DNA of 64,000 bases from Adiantum capillus-veneris (taxonomy: Eukaryota > Streptophyta > Polypodiopsida > Polypodiales > Pteridaceae): contig CM043947.1 in NCBI GenBank assembly GCA_014529385.2, positions 117,230,087-117,294,086 on the forward strand, written 5' to 3'. The notes under the pieces are model-generated. The model was not told where the DNA came from and did not search any database. It was given only the letters and a program-made list of their open reading frames with translations. The translations under genes were made by a program, and so were the position numbers. This document shows, in pieces, positions 54,203 through 64,000 of this stretch (positions are counted from its first letter, which is position 1; each line of letters starts with the position of its first letter).

Positions 54203-56469
54203 TCGACATTTTTACCAGCTCTATTGTTTTATGCAAGTCACCAGATCACGTTAACAATTAATGTGATCACGTCTTTTTATGTGTAAGTACTTGCGTCATT
54301 AATGTGATTACATGATCATGATCACGTTAGTGAAATCCCTGAGAGGAGCAGATACTCAAACCAAAAGTACTAAAATCACTTTGTAAGAACAACCAAATGT
54401 GCCAAGAACGCATAAAATGGACTCACAAGAAAAATCCGTTAGAGTCTCTTCTGTACAAGGAGCAAACTCTCAAATCCGATAGGAAAGAAGTAAGCGAATA
54501 AACTGCTTAAAAGAACTGTTGGACATAACGTGCTCAAAATCAATTGCCATGTGACGGCCAACTCGGTGTCAAAAGCAAAAAGGTCCGACCAAATACATAT
54601 CATATGGCGAGGGTACCGAAGGTATCTCAACATTCAAGAATACCCTAGCTCAAAGAAAACCTCACACAACGACCCTCCAAATGGCTAAAAAATACTCAAA
54701 ATTGTGAGATCCCCAACCCACCTATACCAAGATTGGGATGGGGTCCTTGACAAGTCTCTAGGCCTATTGAGAGTTAGAGTATCTAAACAAGAAAAATCCA
54801 GGGAATAGACCTTTATCATTGACAATGGCTTGGGTCTATAGCCCTAGAAGAAGACCTAGTCTTGTCTCACAGCAGAAATGGGACCACATTTTAAAAATCT
54901 AAGACTGTTTCAGTCTTATAACTTCCACAATTTGGGCTAAGGTATTCTCAACCAACACTTTCTCCCCCCTAATAGATGTGAGGACACAGCCACCATTGTG
55001 AACTCCTCTTCCAATTGGAGAAGTTTACTAAATGTTTTTAGTACGTGGGAATGGATAGTTATCTAACTAATCAGGTCCACGCGTCCATGATTGACAACCT
55101 TAGTCAATCTCCACTTACCACCCCACACTCACACATGATCCTTTTGTTTCCTAATTACTACCACAAGTGTTTTAACACTTAAAATAATGGATTTCCTTTT
55201 AACTTTTCATCACAGTTATTCATTAAGACAAGTCATTGAAATCGGCATTGAAAACAGTCTTTTAGAAAACAAACATCTTTAGACTTAAGACAAGGTACGG
55301 TTACTTATAATATATCTTGAAAAATCTTGACACGTGCTACACTTGTTTCAAGCACACCTATACATGGGTGAAACAAACAACACCCTTCCTTATTTATAAA
55401 CAGGGTGAAAACCCATCATCCAAAAGTTTGGGGCACCCATACGCCAAACCAGTTGCCCATACAACCAGGCAAATACCTTAGGATAAAAACGGTATCCTAA
55501 GTAGTATCCACAAACATACACATGTAGAGGTGCAGACTCCACGTGCATGGGGAAAACGACTCAGCCATGGCTGACAAGCCATCATTACTCATCACCTGAA
55601 GTGAAAATATTCCAAGGAATTAGAGGTACTTGAGACAAGCTGTCTTAAGGATGACCAATCATTCTTTCCTAAGTCAACCAGCTTTATCCCAAACATTTCC
55701 TTCCTAATTTACAAACAAGTACTCGTAGGTTTCTTGGAAGATGTCTTCCATTTCAGTCGGTTTTACTTTTCCTAATTCCTTACTCCCTCTTTACGTATGC
55801 AATGTTAATAATTAAAGAAAAACTTGAATTAACTAAACTTAATTATAACGAAAACCCACATGGGACTGATCAAGCATTTGTTGTAGCACCAGGGCCTGAA
55901 TGCTCTTTTTAGTGGACCTACTACTAGGCCCGGCTTTTTCGTCATGCGACGCTCTAGCTTGTTTAGGAACACTACCCTCATCATCAAAAAGAGGATTGGC
56001 CAGGTCCTTTTGGGTGCCATGACTTCTTATCCTTATTAAAAAGGATGTTTAATTATTAGGTAAATCATCCAAAAGCTAAACTTAACCTTCGTATTCAGTT
56101 TAATTCCTCTTCTAACACAATCAAGGTTAAATTTGTAGTCCTAGAGGGTAATTTCTTGACCTAGTAATTTCTTAATTGCTTATATGGACAAGATAACTTT
56201 GTTGTAGCTTCCTTAAGGGTTATCTAAGCTCCCATAATTTTCTTATAACTTTATACATCTTTTTCCTAATTTTTGTATCTTTATTAAGCTTGAAATCTGC
56301 TTGTTTTAAGCTTAATATTTATTTTATTAATTTTATCTTAAATATTACATTTCCTTAGATTTAAACCAATGGTTTACACTTATAGTAAACTAGACTTTTG
56401 ATAGCAGATTTTATTTATCCTAGTTAATTTCTATATAAAAATAGGGTTTTTTCTCAATTATAACTACTT
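54203..56469. other. AT-rich DNA without recognised features
   Basis: TGATCACG-like words recur at 54245-54335 but do not form a clean repeat. No coding sequence is supported. Confidence 0.5.
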
Positions 56470-57180
56470 GAACTAGCGAACTAATTATGGTATAATTATC
56501 ACAGATACATAATGGTATCTCTTAACTCTGGTAATTACCTTGTAAGTATCAAAATTAATTAAATTTTCCTCTTTTATTTTCAACTAAAATTAGTCTGTTT
56601 AGGCTAAAATAAATAGCTTGATTAACTTTTTGACATTAAGATAATCATCATAGCTTAATTATCATGTATATTAACTCTGATAAATAGCATATAATTATCT
56701 AACTTGATTTACTAGTTTTCCCCTTTTAACTACAACTAGAATTTTTCTATTTTTGCTTAGAAAATGTCTAAATTAATTTTTTGAACCTAAGATAATTATC
56801 ATGGCTTACTTACAATGTAAATTAACTTTCATAAATAGCACATAATTACTAACCTGATTTACTAATTTTCTTTTTTAATTTATGGCTAAAAACAATTTAC
56901 TTTAGCTTAATTTAAAAATAAAATTAATTTTCTATTAAAGAGGTAATTACTTCGTGTTCCTAATAGTGTTTCCTAATTGTGATAATTAAATTGAGAATAT
57001 TTGATTAAAAATAGCTAATTTTTGTCAAATTAACTACAAAAACTAATAAAAAAATTATGATATAATTTTTCTAGCTTCTTAACAAGTATAATCCAGCTCT
57101 AATAATTATCTTATACTAGTCTAAGTTTAATTAGTATAATTACCCTAAATTTAAGACTAAAAAAATAATTTCAACCCTAA
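56470..57180. repeat. degenerate AT-rich tandem array, period about 150 bp
   Basis: The AACTCTG/AACTTTC-type landmark recurs at 56523, 56673 and 56823, and weakly near 56971 and 57092. It is followed each time by AATAGCATATAATTA-like and TTGATTTACTAGTTTTCC-like text. Four to five units are recognisable. Confidence 0.6.
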
Positions 57181-57556
57181 TATGGTTTAATAATTAAAAA
57201 AACTAATATCCCTAATCTTAATCTAAGTAATCAACAAAATATTAAGAGTTAAGAGAGTAATTTATAATGTAAAGAACTTTAATCTTCTTAATTAATTAGG
57301 TTAATTAAGAAAATAAAGTAAATTAGCATTTTTGCTAATTAAAAAGGGATTAAGCTAATTATCATGGATAATCAGCTAGAAGTTTTCTCTCTAGTGATTT
57401 TTGGGTAGAGTTTCTCTCTATGTAAGAGAGAAATGGCCAGGACTCCGAATCCGAGTGAGAATGAGTGGCCTAGGGACCTATTTATAGTTTTTCAAGCACA
57501 CACAGGCTCTCTCTGGATGCATTTGGCAGTTCCTTGCTACTCAAGCAACCCCCATC
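57181..57556. other. no feature recognised
   Basis: AT-rich, then mixed sequence up to the abrupt start of family Y homology at about 57557. Confidence 0.5.
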
Positions 57557-58940
57557 CTCTATGCGGTGTACGGAGGTAGCAAAAAGTGACGGCGTCTCGA
57601 ACGGAGACTGGACGAGCAAGATACTGAAGTTTCAGGGTGGAGTTACTTGCCGACGGGGTGGTAGCTGGTGATTTTTTCCCGTTTTGATTGGCTCGGTTGG
57701 AGTGCACGGCAAAGTCAAAAGGGGTCGAGGTCTATACATGTTCAGGCCCAGAACTGGGGTTTGCATTGGGTTTCGACAACTTGGTGATGGGATGCCTGTG
57801 CCAAGAAAGGCAAGGGGTTAAATTGGCAAGGGAAAACCTCTCTCCAAGGGGGTTTCTTTTTTTGAAGGGTTTTTAAACTTGGAGGTCCAAGGGGGGATGG
57901 GCCAAGGTCGTGAGCAGGTGCCATGTGGCAGGTACAAAGTCCACATGCGAATCTTAGAGCCAGAGGAACGTGGTACTTAGGATGGGTGGCGCACTCACAT
58001 AAGGCATTGGTGAGTTGAGGATGAGCTCGAGGAGCTCCATCTATGGTCGTCCGTCTCTATGGCGTTGCGTATTGCTGAGGTCAGGCGCGTGTTGACGGCT
58101 ATATGCGTGCGTGTTTGCTGTAAATCCATTGATGATGTGGCATGCTAGACCCGGATTCCCACACTGGCCTTCAAAGGCCGTGACCTTCTTGAATTGAGGA
58201 GGCAAGAGGGGGGTCTCCCGCTGTGTTGTCACTCTACCGTGACATCCAGGGGGCCCCTTCCACATGCCTTGGTGCCCAAGCAAAGGAGCCCAAAAATAGG
58301 AACCCAATACATGCACGGTTGGGAGCTAAAAAAGGAGTGTGGAGTCGAGAATAGGAAGGACGCTCACGTGCTCTAAGGGAGCAGATTTTTGCAAATTGGT
58401 GAGGAGCTCTCAAGGAGATATTATTTGGACAGCTCGGAAAGAGGCTTTGGAAAAACTCTCTTGGGTAGGAAGGCGGGACTCGATGGGAGCTCGTTTTGAA
58501 GGGGAAGCTTGGAGGAGCTTTGGAGAAACAGGGTCTTTTTTGCACTCGTCGGGTTCGTGCCGATAGAGTTGGTTGTAGCAACAGGAGTTTTTTTCAAGGT
58601 TGTTTGTAGACGGTGTTCTTTGCCGCAATCGAAGCAAACGATATCGATTTCTTGTGCAATTTCTTCCCCTTTCCCCCCTTCTTCTCTTTGCTCTGTTCCA
58701 ACAAGTTGGTGCCGGTGTTTGAGATGTTTGTGCCTCCTCTGGCCTCTATGTGTGAGAGAGAAAGAGAGAGAAGTGTGTGCGGCAGCACGGTCGTAAACAA
58801 GCGAAGTCTGGTGTGGTATGTTATCAATTGTGCAAGTTTTAAGGTAAACTCTAGTGGATCGGGGTGCAGTGATTATCCTGGTCTATAGTGAGGCGTGTTG
58901 TTCGTGTGTCGATTGTGTTCCCCTTTCCCCCCCATCCATC
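57557..58940 (+). repeat. 5'-truncated family Y LTR (copy Y1)
   Basis: Colinear with 61436-62800 (offset about 3.88 kb): GTGACGGCGTCT, TTGCCGACGGGGTGGTAGCT, TGTGAGAGAGAAAGAGAG. The first 540 bp or so of the LTR present at 60897-61435 are missing here. Confidence 0.85.
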
Positions 58941-58943
58941 TTT

Positions 58944-58955
58944 TGGTGCCCCCAC
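58944..58955 (+). promoter_or_regulatory. primer-binding site of Y1
   Basis: TGGTGCCCCCAC, as in element B, directly after the LTR end. Confidence 0.6.
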
Positions 58956-58992
58956 TGAGGAGCATCTGATTGCTCCTATTTGAAGGTAAGTT

Positions 58993-59538
58993 ATGGTTTC
59001 GGAGCTGATGAAGTGTAGATTTTGAAGTGTGGAGTTTGAAGAGCAGATACGGTGCAAGATGCCTTGGGCGGGTTTTCCTACTTTCACTGGGGTGGGAGAT
59101 GCGGAATCCTGGCTGCAAGATTTTGGTTTATTTGTGTTGGAAAACAGGTTGACGAGAGAAGAAGATGCGGTACGTATTTTCTCGCTGTGGGTTGGGGGAA
59201 GTGCAAAGAAGTGGTTTGATGGGCTACCTGCAGAAGATAAGTTGAATTGTGAAGCTTTGAAAGTGTACTTTCGGCGCCAGTACATGCCAGCGGTGCAGAT
59301 GCATGAGGTAAAGAGTAATCTGGACGGTTTAAAGCAGAATCTCGACGAAGATTTCCTAGCGTTCATATGGGAATTCGAAGCCCTTTGGCGAGAGGTGATG
59401 GAGGTAACTCATACTCAAAGTGTTGATTTTCTAAAATTGAGCAAGTTTTTTTATTGTCTGCATGAGGAGGTCAGGGATAAAGTGGAGATGGATGGGCCTG
59501 TGACATATGTTGAGGCGGTGGAATTGGCGAGAGGCTGA
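58993..59538 (+). pseudogene. gag of Y1
   Basis: The ATG at 58993 opens MVSELMKCRF, then a TGA, and the same frame runs on as FEEQIRCKMPWAGFPTFTGV. Further motifs are DAESWLQDFGLFVLENRLTR, LWVGGSAKKWFDGL, ALKVYFRRQYMP, LKQNLDEDFLAFIWEFEALW and FFYCLHEEVRDKVEM, all of the retrotransposon gag type. TGA at 59536 ends it. No zinc knuckle follows. Confidence 0.85.
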
Positions 59539-59723
59539 ACCAAAAAGATATTGAAGAAGAGACAGGCCAAACAAGGTTTTCCAGATGCGGTGATGCCGAA
59601 GCAAATGGAAGTGGTGCGAGTTGAGCCTAAAGCGGTGCAAAGGAGTGTACCAGTGCTTGCAGGAATAACCGAGTGTTTTGTGGATGCAAAGAGATGGGGC
59701 GGTTCCCATGTCGAGGTTTCCAA

Positions 59724-59933
59724 TTAGGGCGGCTCCGATTGTGCAAGACGTGGAGACAATTCCACATGATCAGGCAAGGGAAGTGCTGCCAAGTCAAGAT
59801 GGATGTTCAACATTCTTTGAGGTTGCCAATTAGGGCGGCTCCGATTGTGCAAGATGTGGAGACAATTCCAGTTCAGGCAAGGAAAGTGCTGCAAAATCAA
59901 GGCATGAATGTTTAGCATTCTTTGAAGGATGGT
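59724..59933 (+). repeat. 107-bp tandem duplication in Y1, single in Y2
   Basis: Two copies (59724-59828, 59829-59933) share AATTAGGGCGGCTCCGATTG and ATGTTCAACATTCTTTGA-like sequence; copy Y2 has one (63565-63665). Confidence 0.85.
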
Positions 59934-60745
59934 AAAGATCGGAGGGTACGATTTGTAGATGAAGTCGAGGCAAAAGAGTTGGAAGAGATTCCAAAGTTGG
60001 AGACAAAAGATGAGGTTGAGCCAAGCAAGTGCACCTCCACAGATGCACATACAAGCTGGGAAACAGAGTCAACCCAGTCCAAGTATGAAGAGTATGATCT
60101 TTTGCATGTGCATGGAGATATGGTGGGTATGTCTAAAGAGCAGGGAGCAGTGCATGATGATGTTCCTCGTGAGGATCAAGTGGAGGAGTCTATGTCCACC
60201 TATGAAGACATACACCTAGATGGTGCAGAATTTTGCCAAATCGGGTGATGCGGGAGGAGTATACTAGTTCAAAGAAGGGGGAGAGTCCAATGCAGCAGGC
60301 ATGCCATATGGAAAATGAAGGATATTTCCCAATGGTGTGCAAGCTGTCAAAAGAGGTATGCAATACATGGTTGAAGTGTATGCTTGTAAGTGCAATAGTA
60401 AGGTATGTTATCTGCCAAATACGAAGCTCCATGGAGATGAACTCTGCTTTACATGGTTGGAAGGGAGGGTCAAAATTGTTAGTTGGTGCAGATGGTGTGA
60501 TTGAAGTGCCAGATGCTTTGGTTGTATCAGATAGCATGCTTACATGGCGAGATGTGTTGATGAGGAAAGTACAGGTGAGAAGAAGTGCTAAGGTGAGTTG
60601 GGCATGTTGTGTGCTTGGTTGTTGCGGACATGGGGGAAGCATTATTGGAGGGTGTTGCAGATGGATGGAAGGAGTCAATGCCAGGTTTTTGATCCAAGCG
60701 GAAGCTATGTGGTGTAGGGGGTGGGGCGACCCACTTGAGGTTTGA
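59922..60745 (+). pseudogene. remaining interior of Y1, no pol
   Basis: An acidic open stretch (59922-60248: VRFVDEVEAKELEEIPKLE, DLLHVHGDMVGM) is followed by 60233-60745, a reading with ALHGWKGGSKLLVGADGV and many Cys/Gly residues. Neither shows protease, RT, RNase H or integrase motifs. The two may be the remains of a linker and a deleted pol. Confidence 0.5.
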
Positions 60746-60880
60746 CAGTAGTTGGCAGGAGTAGGGCGTTGTACATATGGTAGGGTTTTTGTGGTTTGCT
60801 CAGATTTTTGGATAGTGTTTGCCAGTTTTTGCAGCAGAAAGAGGAATAAAGATACTTTTTGGTTGAACATGAATGTTCAA

Positions 60881-60896
60881 CAAGGGGGTCGGGCAA
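60881..60896 (+). promoter_or_regulatory. polypurine tract of Y1
   Basis: CAAGGGGGTCGGGCAA lies directly before TGATCGTGC, the inferred start of the next LTR. Confidence 0.6.
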
Positions 60897-62800
60897 TGAT
60901 CGTGCAGCTAAAGTGTCGATCCTAACAGAGAGCACAGAAAGTGATGTGTATGCTTATAGATGCATGGCACAGGGTTAGAACAAATGGGAAGAGCTTGTGC
61001 AATCAACTAAAGCGGAGATGTATGCTTTATGTGGTTTTTTAGGCCAAAATGACTCCAGATAGGGCCTGATAGGGTGGCAGGTGAAGGATGTCTAAGGTGC
61101 CAATTTTTGGCTTGGAAATATAGAGCTTGAAGTTCTGAATGAACTGGTCTAGACGCCTCGTCAAACAGAGCCATGGTGTGCAAGATACGAGGCTTTGAAG
61201 TTGGGAGTGATTGCAGATCCGAGACGGATAGGCCAAGTGATTCCGGGTAATTCAAGCCAGTTTAGGGCTAAGGGTGTGTAGTGCTTGATTTATGGAGCAT
61301 GTTGGTGATTGGAACCATAATGAGAGAGTTAATGCCATATGAAGTTTCATCGGTGGCCAGGTTTGTGCTCGGTTGGCCGTCTCAAGAGGTGTGCCATTTG
61401 ATGATTTTGGAGCCTCGCCAAGGATTCTATGCATTCTATGCGGCGTACGGAGGTAGTAGAAAGTGACGGCGTCTAGAACGGAGACTGCACGAGCAAGATA
61501 CTTAAGTTTGAGGGTGGTGTCAGTTGCCGACGGGGTGGTAGCTAGTGATTTTTTCTCGTTTTAATTGGCTCGGTTAGAGTGCATGACGGCAACAAAGTCA
61601 AAAGGGGTCAAGGTCTGTACATGTTTAGGCCCAGAACTGGGGTTTGCATTGGGTTTCAACAGCTCAGTGATGGGGTGCCTGTGCCGAGAAAGGCAAGGGG
61701 TTGAAGTGGCAAGGGAAAACCTCTCTCCAAGGGTTTTTTTTTTTCTCTCCAAGGTTCAAGGGGGGATGGGCCAAGGTCATGAGCACGTGCCATGTGGCAG
61801 GTACAAAGCCCACATGCGGATCTCAGAGCTAGAGGAGCATGATACTTAAGATGGATGGTGCACTCACATAAGACATTGGTGAGTTGAGGATGAGCTCGGG
61901 AAGCTCCAGGTATTGGGGTTCATCTTTGTGGCGATGTGTACTGATGCACTCGAGCGTCCAAAGGCGGTTGTATGCGTGAGCGTTTGCTGTGTAGTCGTTG
62001 ATTACGTGGCATGCTAGACCCGGATTTCCACGCTGACCTTCAAAGGCCGCAAAATTTTTGAATTGAGGAGACAACAGGGGGTCTCCCGCGGTGTTGTCAC
62101 GTCGCCGTGACATCCAGGCGGCCCCTCCCGCATGCCTTGGTGCCCAAGAAAAGGAGCCCAAAAATAGGAACCCAATCACGCGCGGTTGGGAGCTAGAAAA
62201 TGAGTGTGGAGTTGAGAATAGGAAGGATGCTCTAAGGGAGCAAATTTTTGCAGATTGGGGAGGAGCTCTCAAGGAGAAATTTTGTGGACAGCTCGGAAAG
62301 AAGCTTTGGAAAAACTCTCTTGGGTAGGAAGGCCAGACTCAACGGGAGCTTGTTTTGAAGGGGAAGCTTGGAGGAGCTTTGGAGAAACAGGGTCTTTTTT
62401 GTGCTCGTCGGGTTCGTGCCGATAGAGTCGGTTGTAGCAGCAGGAGTTTTTTTCAAGGTTGTTTGTAGACGGTGTTCTTTGCCGCAATCGAAGCAAATGA
62501 TATCGATTTTTTGTGCAGTTTCTTCCCCTTTTCCCCATCTTCGCTTTGCTCTGTTCCAACAAGTTGGTGCCGGTGTTTGAGATGTGTGTGCCTCCCTGGG
62601 CCTCTGTGTGTGAGAGAGAAAGAGAGAGCGGTGTGTGCGGCAGCACGATCGTAAACAAGCAAAGTCTGGTGTGGTCTGTTGCCAATTGTGCAAGTTTTGA
62701 AGGTAAACACTAGTGGATCAGGGTACAGTGATTATCCTGGGATATAGTGAGGCGTGTTTTTTGTGTGCCGTAGGTGCTCCCCTTTCCCCCCCATCCATCT
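60897..62800 (+). repeat. family Y LTR shared by Y1 (3') and Y2 (5')
   Basis: About 1.9 kb from TGATCGTGC to the CCATCCATCT just before the next primer site. It aligns with Y1's 5' LTR from 61436 on and with the Y3 LTR over its first part. Open stretches here are non-coding. Confidence 0.75.
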
Positions 62801-62802
62801 TC

Positions 62803-62814
62803 TAGTGCCACCAT
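62803..62814 (+). promoter_or_regulatory. mutated primer-binding site of Y2
   Basis: TAGTGCCACCAT corresponds to TGGTGCCCCCAC/T in the other copies, with changes at two or three positions. Confidence 0.5.
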
Positions 62815-62852
62815 TGAGGAGCATCTGATTGCTCCTATTTGAAGGTAAAGTT

Positions 62853-63468
62853 ATGGTTTCGGAGCTGATGAAGTGCAGAATTTGAAGAGCAGATACGGTG
62901 CAAGATGACTTGTGCAGGTTTTTCTACTTTCACTAGGGTGGGAGATGCCAAATCCTACCTGCAAGATTGTGGTTTATTTGTGTTGGAAAAGAGGTTGACG
63001 AGAGAAGAAGGTGCGGTGCGTATTTTCCCAATGTGGGTTGGGGAAAGTGCAAACCGGTGGTTTGATGGGCTACTTGCAGCAGAAAATTGAATTGTGAAGC
63101 TTTGGACGTTTTCTTTTGGCACCAGTACCATGCCAACGGTGCAGATGCATGAGGTAAAGAGTAAGCTGGATGGTTTAAAGCAAAATCTAGACGGAGATTT
63201 CCAGGCATTCATATGGGAATTTGAAGCCCTTTGGCGAGAGGTGATGGAGGTAACTAATACTCAAAGTGTTGATTTTCCAAAATCGAGCAAGTTTTTCCAT
63301 TGTCTGCATGAGGAGGCCAGGGATAAAGTGGAGACAAATGGGCATGTGACATATGTTGAGGTGGTGGAATTGACGAGAGGCCGACCAAAAGATATTGAAG
63401 AAGTGACAGGCCAAGTAGGGTTTGCCAGATGTGGTGATGCCGAAGCAAATGGAAGTGGTGCGAGTTGA
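62853..63468 (+). pseudogene. gag of Y2
   Basis: Same gag as at 58993: CAGFSTFTRVGDAKSYLQDC, LFVLEKRLTREEGAVRIF, WVGESANRWFDGL, then TGA 63088 and a frameshift. It continues with VQMHEVKSKLDGLKQNLDGD, FIWEFEALWREVMEVTNTQS and RGRPKDIEEVTGQ. It is less intact than Y1. Confidence 0.85.
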
Positions 63469-64000
63469 GCCAAAAGTGGTGCAAAGGAGTGTACCAGTGC
63501 TTGCAAGAAGAACTGAGGGTTTTGTGCATGCAAAGAGATGGGGTGGTTCCCATGTCGTGGTTGCCATTTAGGGCGGCTCTGATTGTGCAAGACGTGGAGA
63601 CAATTCCAGATCAGGCAAGGGAAGTCCCAAATCAAGGTATGGATGTTCAACATTCTTTGAAGGATGGTAAAGACCGAAGGGTACGATTTGCAGATGAAGT
63701 CGAGGCAAAACAGTTGGAAGCGATTCCAAAGTTGGAGACAAAAGATGAGGTTGAGCCAAGCAAGTGCAGCTCCACAGACGCAGATACAAGCTCAGAAACA
63801 GAGTCAACCCAATCCAAGTATGAAGAGTATGATTATTTGCATGTGCATGGAGATACGGTGGATAAGTCTGAAAAGCATGGAGTAGTGCATGTTGATGTAC
63901 CTGGTGAGGATCAAGTGGAGGAGTTTATGTCCACCTATGAGGATATACACCTAGAAATGGTGCATAATTTTGCCAAATGGGGTGATGCGGAGGAGTGTAC
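63469..64000 (+). pseudogene. interior of Y2, cut by the window end
   Basis: Colinear with 59590-60240 (single copy of the 107-bp unit, then VRF-DEVEAK acidic region in another frame). The element continues past the window. Confidence 0.7.

Noticed and set aside
54245-54335. Palindrome-like TGATCACG words
   Set aside because: Words recur but arms do not align into a clean inverted repeat.
58041-58840. Open frames of 75-115 residues repeated at 61829-62713
   Set aside because: They are parallel shadows in two copies of the family Y LTR; repetition comes from the LTR, not from coding constraint.

Overview
The window looks like transposon-dense nuclear DNA from a land plant. The degenerate PLS-class pentatricopeptide (PPR) gene at the left end, with near-identical modules of about 102 residues, together with chromodomain and dual-RNase-H Ty3/gypsy elements, best fits a large-genome fern (Ceratopteris-like). 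The species is an inference. I see no intact host protein-coding gene; almost everything recognisable is a retroelement or its debris.

Layout: 283-3456 (+) PPR gene with two in-frame nonsense codons. 5337-9613 (-) decayed chromodomain Ty3/gypsy element (D) whose reverse-transcriptase core is deleted. 10555-11856 (+) gag remnant (E) cut inside a zinc knuckle by a CT microsatellite. 13331-18129 (+) Tat-like Ty3/gypsy element (B) with a second, archaeal-type RNase H; its integrase runs in frame into an RT fragment of another element. 18350-22200 decayed Lys/Glu-rich coding debris, then a LINE whose two halves lie in opposite orientation (twin-priming-like). 22945-23430 (-) integrase/chromodomain scrap. 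23557-25530 tandem duplications, long microsatellites and a foldback/MITE-like element.

The centre is a three-level nest. A long LTR of family Y (copy Y3, 25949-28775, continuing at 47892) was hit by chromovirus A (28776-47891, 123-bp LTRs, imperfect 5-bp target duplication). A's gag gene was then hit by element C (29907-43401, 13.5 kb, about 620-bp LTRs, tRNA-Asp-type primer site). LTR divergence counted by eye agrees with this order: A 9/123, C about 14 in 545. C is the most interesting object. It has a 1,251-residue gag with four zinc knuckles, a first protease with a DGGA active site, RT/RNase H, and a 980-residue reading frame in which an intact DD35E integrase is followed by a second retropepsin-like domain (DTGA) and four W[VI]PK motifs. 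A separate small acidic ORF lies between pol and the 3' LTR.

Right part: 48700-49800 (+) Transposase_24-like fragment; 50390-50586 two hairpins; 50583-52345 (-) Ty1/copia remnant with a mutated YVDD box; 52346-57556 AT-rich DNA with a GC-rich hairpin and a degenerate tandem array of roughly 150 bp; 57557-64000 (+) family Y as LTR-gag-LTR-gag, gag-only and without pol.

Many nonsense codons, in the PPR gene and in elements B and C, sit where the family has Gln or Arg and fit C-to-T change, as expected for methylated DNA. Domain calls rest on reading motifs; no database search was run.
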